In this document: piece by piece, positions 39,910 through 48,004 of the stretch
Position numbering within the stretch: the first letter of the stretch is position 1
Layout of the letters: every line of letters starts with the position of its first letter
Assembly: GCF_036409475.1 (NCBI RefSeq)
Contig: NZ_JAYRCK010000025.1
Location: 1 to 64,000 of the forward strand
Source: Scandinavium sp036409475
GTDB lineage: Bacteria > Pseudomonadota > Gammaproteobacteria > Enterobacterales > Enterobacteriaceae
Reading direction: 5' to 3'
Length of the DNA stretch: 64,000 nucleotides
Notes under the pieces: model-generated
Databases searched by the model: none
The model's input: only the letters and a program-made list of their open reading frames with translations
What the model was told of the DNA's origin: nothing
Made by a program: the position numbers and the translations under genes

Positions 39910-39934
39910 AGCAAGCTTCTTGCTAAAGTCTTTT
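39910..39934 (+). terminator. Hairpin terminator after the YaaC-like gene
   Basis: AGCAAG / CTTGCT around CTT, followed by AAAGTCTTTT. Confidence 0.55.
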
Positions 39935-39969
39935 AATGTCGGTTTTCGTTTTGCTGCACATCATAAATA
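39932..39969 (-). repeat. Degenerate Tn3-type terminal repeat
   Basis: TTTAATGTCGGTTTTCGTTT ... CACATCA aligns without gaps to the Tn3-type repeat at 37884-37921 at about two thirds of positions. It lies 29 bp inside the good end at 39998-40035. It parallels the degenerate repeat found after the LRR gene. Confidence 0.4.
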
Positions 39970-39997
39970 ATTTTATTTTATAACAATGGGTTATGCT

Positions 39998-40035
39998 CTT
40001 AACGTACGTTTTCGTTCCATTGGCCCTCAGACCCC
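39998..40035 (-). repeat. Tn3-subfamily 38-bp terminal inverted repeat (right end, cassette 2)
   Basis: CTTAACGTACGTTTTCGTTC ... CAGACCCC, the same class as the repeat at 37884-37921 but diverged in the middle. Chromosomal coding sequence resumes at the next base. Confidence 0.88.
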
Positions 40036-40593
40036 GCGATCAGCAATATTACGGTGACCAAAGAGCGCAAAGAGAAGTTCGATTTCGCTACCTACCGAAA
40101 AGATTCACTGGGCTTTTATGTCAAAGCTGATAGCCCGATTAAAAAGTTAGAAACCGCAGAGGATATTGCCGGGCTGAAGATAATCGTCGGCTCTGGTACC
40201 AATCAGGAAGCGATCCTGCTCGCGTGGAATGCGGAAAACCTCAAAAAAGGCCTGAAGCCTTTCACGCCGGTCTACACCAAAGATGATGCGGCGCAGACGC
40301 TTGCGCTGCAATCCGGACGCGCCGATGCCTGGTTTGGCCCGAATGTGATTGGCGCGTGGAAAGCTGCTCTGAACGGGAAAACGAAACTCGTCGGCAGCGT
40401 CGATGGCGGCTGGCCGAAAGCGGCGCACATTGCCGTGACGCTGAAAAAAGGCAGCGGGCTGGCTGAACCGGTGCAAACCGCGCTCAATGGCGTCATTAAA
40501 AATGGCGATTACGACAAAGTGCTGAATCGCTGGGGCGAAGGCGTGGAACGTATTCCGCAGTCCGAACTCAATCCTGCCGGGCTTGGCGATTAA
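40036..40593 (+). pseudogene. Amino-acid ABC transporter binding protein, 5' end lost
   Basis: The frame opens directly after the transposon end (AISNITVTKERKEKFDFATY) and runs to a normal stop. It covers about 185 C-terminal residues of a family 3 periplasmic binding protein (polar amino acid/cystine type, usually about 265 residues): GLKIIVGSGTNQEAI and RADAWFGPNVIG are typical. Signal peptide and first lobe are missing, so no functional periplasmic protein can be made. It was the binding protein for the permease and ATPase that follow. Confidence 0.88.
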
Positions 40594-40602
40594 AGGGGTT
40601 AA

Positions 40603-41112
40603 ATGAACGAACGTTTCCGTGATGTTTCCCCGGAAGACGCTGAGCTACAGCCGATTCTGAGCGGATTGTTTGCTGAATATGCCGCCCGCTATGGCGACTA
40701 TTTTTCCCGCGATGCGGAGGTTGAGCTGACGGAATGGTATTTGCCACCGCAGGGGCTGTTCATTGTTCTTGAGCGCGACGGAGTGATTATCGCCACGGGG
40801 GCTTACAAACCGTATGACGAGCAGACTGCGGAAATCAAACGCATCTGGACCGACAAAACCCTGCGTCAGCAGGGCCTCGCCGGGCGAGTGGTGGCAGAAC
40901 TGGAACGGCGCGCGCTGCTCGCCGGGTACAGCAACATGTACCTCACCACCGGTTTTCGTCAGCCGGAAGCCGTTCGCCTGTATCTGAGCCAGGGCTATCA
41001 ACCGCAGTTTGATTTAACGCGCGACCCGGAAGAGTACAGCCGCCCGCCGTTCGATGGTCGGCTGCGATTCAGCAAAACGCTGGCGGTGACAGCGCTGAAC
41101 AAAAGTGCCTGA
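40603..41112 (+). CDS. GNAT-family N-acetyltransferase
   Basis: A 169-residue acetyltransferase, 9 bp after the binding-protein stop. The GNAT core includes IKRIWTDKTLRQQGLAGRVV (acetyl-CoA loop, about 85-104) and MYLTTGFRQPEAVRLYLSQG. In the comparable Bacillus locus the acetyltransferase SnaA (YtmI) acetylates S-alkylcysteines before oxidation, and this protein may have that role. It is cotranscribed with the transporter genes. Confidence 0.85.
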   Translation: MNERFRDVSPEDAELQPILSGLFAEYAARYGDYFSRDAEVELTEWYLPPQGLFIVLERDGVIIATGAYKPYDEQTAEIKRIWTDKTLRQQGLAGRVVAELERRALLAGYSNMYLTTGFRQPEAVRLYLSQGYQPQFDLTRDPEEYSRPPFDGRLRFSKTLAVTALNKSA

Positions 41113-41121
41113 GGAGTGACG

Positions 41122-42051
41122 ATGAAAACGCAAGAAAGCATCAAGGTGGTTCCCGCACGTTACCCGCTGCGAATTGTTGGCGCGGGCATCGCGTTGCTCA
41201 TTCTGGCAATCGTGGTGCAGTCGGTTGCCTTTAACCCGCGCTGGGAATGGGGTGTGTTTGCCCGCTGGTTCTTTGACCCGGTTATCCTCGAAGGATTAGG
41301 GCAAACGCTGTTGTTAACCCTGTTGGGCACGGTGCTCAGCGTGATTTTTGGCGGCGTTCTGGCGCTCTCACGGTTGTCTGCTTCCTGGCTGTTACGCAGC
41401 CTGGCATGGGCCTACATCTGGCTGTTCCGCTCGCTGCCGCTGATTGTGGTGCTGATTGTGCTCTACAACTTCTCTTACCTGTACGACACGCTCTCTATCG
41501 GTATTCCGTTCACTGGCGTGGAATGGGCGAGCTACCAGACCATCAACGTGCTCGGGCAATTTTCCACCGCAGTGGTAGGGCTGACGCTGGTACAAAGCGC
41601 CTACACCGCAGAAATTATTCGCGGTGGTTTCCTCGGCGTTGATCACGGGCAGTATGAAGCCGCGGCCGCGCTGGGATTACCCGCGTGGCGTCGCACGTTA
41701 CGTATCATTCTGCCACAGGCATTGCGCACCATTTTGCCGTCCGGCTTTAACGAAATCATCAGCCTGGCGAAGGGCACCGCGATGGTGTACGTGCTGGCAA
41801 TGCCGGAGCTGTTCTACACCATCCAGATGATTTACAACCGCACTCAGGAAGTGATCCCGCTGTTGATGGTGGGCGCAGTCTGGTATCTGGTGATCACCAG
41901 TTTCCTCTCCGCGATTCAATACCTGGTTGAACGAGCGCTGGCACGCAGTGAGCGACGTTCTGCTATTAACAGCAATCGCACCCGCACCTTCACGTCAACG
42001 GCAACCACAACCACCGCAACACAGGAGCCCGTTCATGCACACCTCTCCTGA
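41122..42051 (+). CDS. Amino-acid ABC transporter permease
   Basis: A 309-residue HisM/TcyL-type permease. The N-terminal helix (about 15-38) and further helices carry the family sequence SLPLIVVLIVLYNF, and the cytoplasmic EAA loop EAAAALGLPAWRRTLRIILP docks the ATPase. ATG 41122 is chosen over GTG 41116 because GAGGAGTGACG precedes it at ideal distance. The C-terminal tail is Thr/Arg-rich and overlaps the ATPase start by 17 bp. Confidence 0.9.
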   Translation: MKTQESIKVVPARYPLRIVGAGIALLILAIVVQSVAFNPRWEWGVFARWFFDPVILEGLGQTLLLTLLGTVLSVIFGGVLALSRLSASWLLRSLAWAYIWLFRSLPLIVVLIVLYNFSYLYDTLSIGIPFTGVEWASYQTINVLGQFSTAVVGLTLVQSAYTAEIIRGGFLGVDHGQYEAAAALGLPAWRRTLRIILPQALRTILPSGFNEIISLAKGTAMVYVLAMPELFYTIQMIYNRTQEVIPLLMVGAVWYLVITSFLSAIQYLVERALARSERRSAINSNRTRTFTSTATTTTATQEPVHAHLS

Positions 42052-42811
42052 AGGCCACATTTCGATAACCGGCGTCAGCAAATATTTTGGTCGCCACAAG
42101 GCACTGGATAACGTTTCTCTGGAAATTCCACCGGGTACCGTCACGGTGATTTTAGGCCCGTCCGGGTCCGGAAAATCGACGTTGCTGCGCGCGATTAATC
42201 ACCTTGAACGCGTCGATGAAGGGTTTATTCAGATTGATGGCGACTACATCGGCTATCGCCGTCAGGGCGACAAGCTGTATGAACTGAAAGAGAAGGACAT
42301 CCTGCGCCAGCGCGTCAACGTGGGATACGTGTTTCAGAACTTCAATTTGTTCCCGCACCTGACGGTGCTTGAGAACCTGATTGAGGCCCCGATTGCGCAC
42401 CGTCAGTTCAGCCGCAAACAGGCCATTGACCGCGCTTATCAGTTGCTGGATGTGGTGGGGTTGCGTAATAAGGCCGATTCATGGTCGCGTCATTTGTCTG
42501 GCGGCCAGCAACAGCGAATCGCCATCGCCCGTGCGTTAGCGTTAAGCCCGCGGGTGATGCTGTTTGATGAGCCCACCTCGGCGCTAGATCCTGAGTTAGT
42601 GGGTGAAGTGCTGGATGTTATCAAGGCGCTGGCGCGTTCAGGCACCACGCTGGTTGTCGTCACGCATGAGATTGGTTTTGCACGCGAAGTGGCCGACCAG
42701 GTGGTGTTTATGGTGGACGGCAAAATTGTGGAGCAGGGCGACAGCGACGAAGTGCTCAATCACCCGCAGCATCCTCGCACACGCCAGTTTTTATCGAAGG
42801 TATTGTCATGA
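42035..42811 (+). CDS. Amino-acid ABC transporter ATP-binding protein
   Basis: A 258-residue ATPase of the polar amino acid uptake class. Walker A is GPSGSGKST, the Q-loop lies in GYVFQNFNLFPHLTV, the signature is LSGGQQQR, Walker B is VMLFDEPTSALD and the switch histidine is in VVVTHE. The start at 42035 (MHTSPEGHISITGV) is inside the end of the permease gene after ACAGGAG. It would energise uptake of cystine or an S-substituted cysteine together with the permease, but the matching binding protein is broken. Confidence 0.93.
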   Translation: MHTSPEGHISITGVSKYFGRHKALDNVSLEIPPGTVTVILGPSGSGKSTLLRAINHLERVDEGFIQIDGDYIGYRRQGDKLYELKEKDILRQRVNVGYVFQNFNLFPHLTVLENLIEAPIAHRQFSRKQAIDRAYQLLDVVGLRNKADSWSRHLSGGQQQRIAIARALALSPRVMLFDEPTSALDPELVGEVLDVIKALARSGTTLVVVTHEIGFAREVADQVVFMVDGKIVEQGDSDEVLNHPQHPRTRQFLSKVLS

Positions 42812-42900
42812 CGAAATGGACGTGGCTCAGCCTGTTACTGTGTGCCAGTACGGCCTTTGGGCAAGGGAACATTGATTTGAAAGCCAACGAACCAACGTGA
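42808..42900 (+). pseudogene. 30-codon signal-peptide fragment
   Basis: ATG overlaps the ATPase stop (ATGA). The product MTKWTWLSLLLCASTAFGQG then NIDLKANEPT is a signal peptide plus 12 residues before TGA. It is probably the stump of a longer exported protein, perhaps a second binding protein of the operon, since nothing follows in frame. A functional micropeptide cannot be excluded. Confidence 0.5.
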
Positions 42901-42970
42901 TAACTGCACAAAACGCTAATTAGCCTCGGCAGAAGATGGTAGTTTTAGGGCAGACAATAAGGAGACTGCT

Positions 42971-43201
42971 ATGCCACATGTAGAGATCAATTGTTTTCCG
43001 CGCGATCTGAACGACGAACAAAAAGAGGCCCTGGCGGCTGACATCGCCGCAGCCATCACCCGCCATTTAGGCAGCAAAGATGGCGCGATCAGCGTCGCAC
43101 TGAATCAAGTGCAACAGGATGAGTGGAAGACTCAGGTTTGGGATACCGAAATCGCACCAAATCTGGACGCGCTAATCAAGAAACCCGGTTACAGCATGTG
43201 A
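42971..43201 (+). CDS. pptA: 4-oxalocrotonate tautomerase-like PptA
   Basis: A 76-residue tautomerase with the catalytic N-terminal proline after Met removal (MPHVEINCFPRDLNDEQKEA). Length and sequence match E. coli PptA (YdcE), a dimeric enzyme with phenylpyruvate tautomerase activity whose physiological substrate is unknown. AAGGAGACTGCT precedes the ATG. Position next to yddH is as in E. coli. Confidence 0.9.
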   Translation: MPHVEINCFPRDLNDEQKEALAADIAAAITRHLGSKDGAISVALNQVQQDEWKTQVWDTEIAPNLDALIKKPGYSM

Positions 43202-43214
43202 TGCCGAAGTCTGA

Positions 43215-43248
43215 AAAAACCTTAAGCCTGCTTATCGCGGTTTTTTTT
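43215..43248 (+). terminator. Terminator after pptA
   Basis: AAAAAACC and GGTTTTTT flank a partly paired inner region, followed by further T. The stem is A/T-rich, so confidence is moderate. Confidence 0.5.
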
Positions 43249-43396
43249 CTGGCGTACCGTGATGGCAAATAGTGACTATTGTTAGCGGGTAAAAATCATT
43301 CTTTTTGGTGACAGACCTTATTTTTTAATTCTCTAATAATGTAAATGAGCTCAGTAGTAGATATCTTGTCGACTTGACGTTCCCTCTTCGCGCACT

Positions 43397-43424
43397 AAAC
43401 CGCAGGCTTCAAACCTGCGGTTTT
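43397..43424. terminator. Hairpin between pptA and yddH
   Basis: AAACCGCAGG / CCTGCGGTTT with a CTTCAAA-type loop. It can act in both directions and ends 8 bp before the yddH stop codon. Confidence 0.7.
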
Positions 43425-43431
43425 CTGTTGT

Positions 43432-44004
43432 TTATTCTGCGGCTTTGACCATTTTACCGCTGGTCACAAAGGTGCCAGCGCCGAGATGATGCAGCGTATT
43501 ACGTCGATCGCCGTTAAACTGCCAGCGTCCTTTTACAAAGGCCTGCTCATCGGCTGCGGCAGCCACAACTTCGCCAAACAGCGTGTCGTATTTTTCTTGT
43601 GCAGCGGTGGCGGGCAGCAGACGGCATTCCATCCACGCCAGACATTTTTCTTCAATCACCGGCAACCCCAACACCGGGCCTCGCACGACAGGAATGCCGT
43701 AGCAGTTGAATTTATCTTCATCACGTCCCGTCACGCTGCCCACCGCGTAGGTCCAGTTTGCAGCGTCTACCCCCGGAATGACAATCCCAAAACGACCGCT
43801 GCGCTCAATGAGCTCACGCGACCAGGCGCTTTTATCCACCACAATCGCAATTCTCGGCGGCTCGAACTCGACCGGCATTGACCAGGCGGCGGCCATCACG
43901 TTGCGTCTGTCGAGGGTTTCGTCGTAGCTGGTGATGTGAATGGTCGGGCCGTGATTGAGCAAACGGCTGGCATGTTTTAATTCAACGGGGCGAAATCGGC
44001 TCAT
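43432..44004 (-). CDS. yddH: Flavin-reductase-like protein YddH
   Basis: A 190-residue FMN-binding split-barrel protein (flavin reductase-like), starting MSRFRPVELKHASRLLNHGP after AGGAGAATTGCT. It contains NVMAAAWSMPVEFEPPRIAI, a segment typical of FMN-binding flavoredoxins, and SGRFGIVIPG. It matches E. coli YddH in place and length. The substrate is unknown. Divergent from nhoA. An upstream in-frame ATG at 44070 lacks a ribosome-binding site. Confidence 0.88.
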   Translation of the reverse strand: MSRFRPVELKHASRLLNHGPTIHITSYDETLDRRNVMAAAWSMPVEFEPPRIAIVVDKSAWSRELIERSGRFGIVIPGVDAANWTYAVGSVTGRDEDKFNCYGIPVVRGPVLGLPVIEEKCLAWMECRLLPATAAQEKYDTLFGEVVAAAADEQAFVKGRWQFNGDRRNTLHHLGAGTFVTSGKMVKAAE

Positions 44005-44155
44005 AGCAATTCTCCTGACGGTTTGCTGCATTAAATCGTGTCCGCTGTGCGGAAAATAGTCCTCGCGCACAAACGGAAAAAATCACCGCACAAAAACGCC
44101 TTTGCGGCGAAAAAAATACGTTATAAACACACTATATCTGAAGCAAGGAGGCCGC

Positions 44156-45001
44156 ATGAGCCCATTTTTAACCGCCTATTTCGCTCGTCTTAACTGGACG
44201 GAAAACGCCGACGTATCTCTTGAAACCTTGCGTGCGCTGCACCTGCAACACAACTGTACGATTCCGTTTGAGAATCTGGACGTGTTGCTGCCACGAGAAA
44301 TTCAGCTCGACGATCAGTCGCTGGAAGATAAGCTGCTCTTCGCCCGCCGTGGTGGTTATTGCTTCGAGCAAAATGGGCTGTTCGAGCGAGCGATCCGCGA
44401 GATTGGCTTTAACGTTCGCAGCGTGCTTGGGCGTGTTGTGCTGGCAAACCCTCCGCAGATGCCGCCGCGTACACACCGTTTGCTGCTTGTGGAACTGAAA
44501 GGCGAACGCTGGATAGCCGACGTGGGCTTCGGCGGGCAGACGCTGACGGCACCGATTCGTCTGCAGGCGGATAGCGAGCAAACCACGCCGCACGGAGTCT
44601 ATCGTCTGCTGAATGAAGGCAATGACTGGACGCTTCAGTTCCGCCATCACGATCGCTGGCAGTCGATGTATGTTTTCGATCTGGTGCCGCAATTCACCGC
44701 CGATCATGTGATGGGCAATTTCTGGTCGGCACACTGGCCGCAGTCGCATTTTCGTCACCATTTACTGATGTGCCGTCATCTGCCGGACGGCGGAAAACTG
44801 ACGCTCACCAACTTCCATTTCACCCATCAGCAGGACGGCCATGTGGTGGAGAACATTCATCTGCCTGATGTAGAGAGCCTTTATCTGTTGCTGCAGGACA
44901 AGTTTGGGCAGGGCGTGGACGACCCGAAAAACGGTTTTACGTTAGCGGATTTAGCGGCGGTGATGGCGGCGTTTGATACGCATCCTGAGGCTGGGAAGTA
45001 A
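44156..45001 (+). CDS. nhoA: Arylamine N-acetyltransferase NhoA
   Basis: A 281-residue NAT enzyme. The catalytic triad is complete: Cys69 in RRGGYCFEQN, His107 in PPRTHRLL and Asp122 in WIADVGFGG. It acetylates arylamines and O-acetylates N-hydroxyarylamines using acetyl-CoA. The start at 44156 is set by GCAAGGAGGCCGC and homology. Convergent with narV; E. coli has yddE between them, absent here. Confidence 0.93.
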   Translation: MSPFLTAYFARLNWTENADVSLETLRALHLQHNCTIPFENLDVLLPREIQLDDQSLEDKLLFARRGGYCFEQNGLFERAIREIGFNVRSVLGRVVLANPPQMPPRTHRLLLVELKGERWIADVGFGGQTLTAPIRLQADSEQTTPHGVYRLLNEGNDWTLQFRHHDRWQSMYVFDLVPQFTADHVMGNFWSAHWPQSHFRHHLLMCRHLPDGGKLTLTNFHFTHQQDGHVVENIHLPDVESLYLLLQDKFGQGVDDPKNGFTLADLAAVMAAFDTHPEAGK

Positions 45002-45002
45002 T

Positions 45003-45087
45003 TTTCTCCTCACCCCGGCCCTCTCCTCAAAGAGGAGAGGGAGAAGATCCCCTCGCCCCTTTGGGGAGAGGGTTAGGGTGAGGGGAA
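45003..45087. repeat. Palindromic CCCTCTCC / GGAGAGGG repeat pair
   Basis: CCTCACCCCGGCCCTCTCCTC AAA GAGGAGAGGG-type palindrome followed by CCCTCGCCCCTTTGGGGAGAGGG and GTGAGGGG, filling the convergent nhoA/narV gap. Same class as 28438-28474. Confidence 0.7.
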
Positions 45088-45768
45088 TCAGCGCCGTGAC
45101 CTCACCACCTGATACCGCCTGGTAAAATACTCAACCGGTGCGCTCCACACATGCACCAGACGCGTGAACGGGAACAGCAGGAATATCGTCATCCCCAGCG
45201 CCAGATGCACGCGGAAGATAAACGCCACGCCATCCAGATGCGCCGATGCGCCGCCATGGAATGTCACGACTGCCTGCGCCCAGCCCACTAGTTTCAGCAT
45301 TTCGCTGCCGTCCGGGTGTTGCGCGGAAAACGGGATGGTCGACAGCCCCAAAATGCACTGAATCAGCAAAATCGACAGGATCAGAATATCCGCTGTGCTT
45401 GAAGTGGCGCGGATGCGTGGGTTAAACAAGCGGCGGCAAAGCAAGCCAGCACCGCCCACCAATGTCATTAGCCCGCACACGCCGCCGAGGATCATCGCCA
45501 TCTGCTGTTTTACGCTGATAGGCAAGAACCACGAATAAACCCAGTGCGGTGTCAGCATCCCGAACGCGTGCCCAAAGAAGACACCCAGAATGCCGACATG
45601 AAACAGATTCGACCACAGCACCATCCCGCGTTTATCCAGCATCTGGCTTGAGCCTGCACGCCAGGTGTACTGCCCATAGTCGTAGCGCAGCCAACTGCCG
45701 ATGATAAACACCGAGCCGCAAATGTACGGGTAGATATCGTAAAAGAAGACGTTCAGATACTGGCTCAT
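45088..45768 (-). CDS. narV: Nitrate reductase Z gamma subunit NarV
   Basis: A 226-residue di-heme cytochrome b (NarI family) with five membrane helices. It starts MSQYLNVFFYDIYPYICGSV and contains LFHVGILGVFFGHAFGM and FRVHLALGMTIFLLFPFTRL with the heme-ligating histidines. It takes electrons from quinol and passes them to NarY. Its start overlaps the narW stop by 4 bp. Last gene of narUZYWV. Confidence 0.94.
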   Translation of the reverse strand: MSQYLNVFFYDIYPYICGSVFIIGSWLRYDYGQYTWRAGSSQMLDKRGMVLWSNLFHVGILGVFFGHAFGMLTPHWVYSWFLPISVKQQMAMILGGVCGLMTLVGGAGLLCRRLFNPRIRATSSTADILILSILLIQCILGLSTIPFSAQHPDGSEMLKLVGWAQAVVTFHGGASAHLDGVAFIFRVHLALGMTIFLLFPFTRLVHVWSAPVEYFTRRYQVVRSRR

Positions 45769-46460
45769 TTCGGGCCTCCGGCACGGATGTCGACATACTG
45801 CGGGGCGACATCCTGGCTAAAGCGTTTCTGATAACTTTGCAGCGGGGAGCTGTCACAGGCCGTCGCATTATCCTCAATAAACTTCACCTGTTCCTCTTCC
45901 CACACCGCATCCAGCGCCTGGCGAGTGTCGTCGCGCGGCTCGTCTTTGACCTGATTAGTTACACTGTCACTTCTTAACGGACTGTTTGCCAGCAATAACA
46001 ACGCATCAAAGAGCTGATAATACGCAGATTGTCGTTGTTTAAGCCTGCCGCCCAGCAGGGCGAGGATCGGGGCGACGTTCTGCAATCCTTCGCGTGCTTC
46101 TTCAGGCGATTGGGTGCTGAGAAACTCCAGATACAGCGGCAGATAATCCGGCAGCTCGCGGCAGTCGAGTTGTAATCCCGCCTGTTCGTACTGCGCCATC
46201 AAATCCACCATCGCCTGGCCGCGATCACGGGATTCACCGTGAACATGCTCAAACAGCAGCAGCGAAGTCGCACTGCCGCGCTCGAACAAGTCACACCACA
46301 GTTCCTGCTGATCGAGCAACGGTTTATCGAGATACTCTTTTACCCAAGGCTCCAGCGTGGGCGCGCCTTGCGCCACCAGCGTTTGGGCTTCTTCGCGATT
46401 GTCCCACAGCAGCGCATCGGGATATTCCAGCAGCAGGGCGATGAGCTTGAGGATCGGCAT
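45765..46460 (-). CDS. narW: Nitrate reductase assembly chaperone NarW
   Basis: A 231-residue NarJ-family chaperone, starting MPILKLIALLLEYPDALLWD. SLLLFEHVHGESRDRGQAMV is the conserved region (about 65-84). It is needed for molybdenum cofactor insertion and attachment of NarZY to NarV, and is not part of the final enzyme. It overlaps both neighbours by a few bases, indicating coupled translation. Confidence 0.93.
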   Translation of the reverse strand: MPILKLIALLLEYPDALLWDNREEAQTLVAQGAPTLEPWVKEYLDKPLLDQQELWCDLFERGSATSLLLFEHVHGESRDRGQAMVDLMAQYEQAGLQLDCRELPDYLPLYLEFLSTQSPEEAREGLQNVAPILALLGGRLKQRQSAYYQLFDALLLLANSPLRSDSVTNQVKDEPRDDTRQALDAVWEEEQVKFIEDNATACDSSPLQSYQKRFSQDVAPQYVDIRAGGPK

Positions 46461-48004
46461 TATTCGCCCTCCCCATGGTGACGCACGCCGGACACGTCTA
46501 TCGCGTCGATGCGTTTGCTGTTAAACAGGTTAAATTTGGTGTCGGAACCGTGGCAGCCGTCGCCGAACGTAAAGCCGCAGCCGTTTTTCTCCGGGAAGGC
46601 ATCGGCGGCCATTTCGCGGTGGCTGGTTGGAATAACAAAGCGGTCTTCATAGTTGGCGATCGCGAGATAACGGTACATCTCTTCAACCTGTTCCACGGTG
46701 AGACCGACTTCCTCAATAGCGCGGGTGTCGGTAACGCCTTCAACCGTTTGCGAACGTTTGTAGTGACGCATCGCCATCATACGTTTCAGCGCACGCAGAA
46801 CCGGGCCAGTATCGCCTGCAGCCAGCATATTTGCGAGGTACTGCACAGGAATGCGCAGGCTTTCAACAGAAGGCAGAACGCCGTCAGACATCGGCAGACC
46901 ACCCGCGTCGGCATAAGACTGAATCGGTGACAATGGCGGCACGTACCAGACCATCGGCAGGGTGCGGTATTCCGGATGCAATGGCAGAGCCAACTTCCAG
47001 TCCATCGCCAGTTTGTATACCGGCGACTGCTGTGCCGCTTCAATCACGTTCTGTGGAATGCCTTGTTTGAACGCCTCTTCGATCACCCGCGGATCGTGCG
47101 GGTCGAGGAACACGTCGCACTGACGTTCGTACAAATCGGTGACATGCTCCGTGCTGGCGGCTTCTTCAATGCGATCAGCATCGTAAAGCAACACGCCAAG
47201 ATAGCGAATGCGCCCAACACAGGTTTCCGAACAGACTGTTGGCTGGCCGGATTCAATGCGCGGATAGCAGAAAATACATTTTTCCGACTTGCCGCTTTTC
47301 CAGTTGAAGTAGATTTTTTTGTACGGACAACCGCTGATGCACATACGCCAGCCACGGCATTTGTCCTGATCAATCAGCACAATGCCGTCTTCTTCACGCT
47401 TGTAAATGGCACCGCTCGGGCAGGTGGCGACACAGCTTGGGTTCAGGCAGTGCTCGCACAGGCGTGGCAGGTACATCATGAAGGTGTTTTCAAACTGGCC
47501 GTACATCTCTTTCTGGATTTTCTCGAAGTTCTGATCTTTGGCGCGTTTTTCAAATTCGCCGCCGAGCAGTTCTTCCCAGTTCGGGCCCCATTCGATTTTG
47601 TTCATGCGCTCGCCGCTGATCAGCGAGCGCGGGCGAGCGGTAGGCAGGTGTTTACCTTCAGGCGCACGTTGCAAATCCTGATAGTCGTAGGTGAAGGGTT
47701 CGTAGTAATCATCAATCTGTGGCAGCACCGGGTTGGCAAAGATTTTGGTGATAACACCCAGACGGCCGCCAAGACGCGGCGTGAGTTTGCCGCTGATCCC
47801 TCGCACCCAGCCGCCTTCCCACTGTTCCTGATCTTCCCAGTTTTTCGGGTAGCCAATGCCGGGTTTGGTTTCGACGTTATTGAACCACGCGTATTCCATG
47901 CCTTCGCGTCCGGTCCAGACGTTTTTGCAGGTGACGGAACACGTGTGGCAGCCAATGCATTTGTCGAGATTCAGTACCATGCCTACCTGAGAACGGATTT
48001 TCAT
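46460..48004 (-). CDS. narY: Nitrate reductase Z beta subunit NarY
   Basis: A 514-residue iron-sulfur subunit. Four cysteine clusters are seen: CIGCHTCSVTCKN near the N-terminus, CEHCLNPSCVATCPSGA, then CRGWRMCISGCPYKK (with the Trp that converts one site to a 3Fe-4S cluster), and CIFCYPRIESGQ with CSETCVGR. It conducts electrons from NarV to the molybdenum site in NarZ. ATG overlaps the narZ stop. Confidence 0.96.
   Translation of the reverse strand: MKIRSQVGMVLNLDKCIGCHTCSVTCKNVWTGREGMEYAWFNNVETKPGIGYPKNWEDQEQWEGGWVRGISGKLTPRLGGRLGVITKIFANPVLPQIDDYYEPFTYDYQDLQRAPEGKHLPTARPRSLISGERMNKIEWGPNWEELLGGEFEKRAKDQNFEKIQKEMYGQFENTFMMYLPRLCEHCLNPSCVATCPSGAIYKREEDGIVLIDQDKCRGWRMCISGCPYKKIYFNWKSGKSEKCIFCYPRIESGQPTVCSETCVGRIRYLGVLLYDADRIEEAASTEHVTDLYERQCDVFLDPHDPRVIEEAFKQGIPQNVIEAAQQSPVYKLAMDWKLALPLHPEYRTLPMVWYVPPLSPIQSYADAGGLPMSDGVLPSVESLRIPVQYLANMLAAGDTGPVLRALKRMMAMRHYKRSQTVEGVTDTRAIEEVGLTVEQVEEMYRYLAIANYEDRFVIPTSHREMAADAFPEKNGCGFTFGDGCHGSDTKFNLFNSKRIDAIDVSGVRHHGEGE

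Larger units (their letters stand above)
32779..40035. mobile_element. Composite Tn3-subfamily insert with two cargo cassettes
   Basis: A 7.26-kb block that interrupts the catabolic locus. From left: truncated tnpA, a res site very like that of Tn3, tnpR, a lipase effector/immunity pair and a 38-bp end repeat (37884-37921). Then come a resolvase 3' fragment, an AT-rich YaaC-like gene and a second 38-bp end repeat (39998-40035). No left end repeat was found, tnpA lacks its 3' half, and chromosomal genes on both sides are truncated, so the block arose by insertion plus deletion and is probably immobile unless helped in trans. Confidence 0.85.

Noticed and set aside
45003..45087. Terminator or CRISPR-like repeat between nhoA and narV
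   Set aside because: It is a palindromic intergenic repeat of the CCCTCTCC type also seen at 28438-28474; there is no spacer structure and no clear T run.
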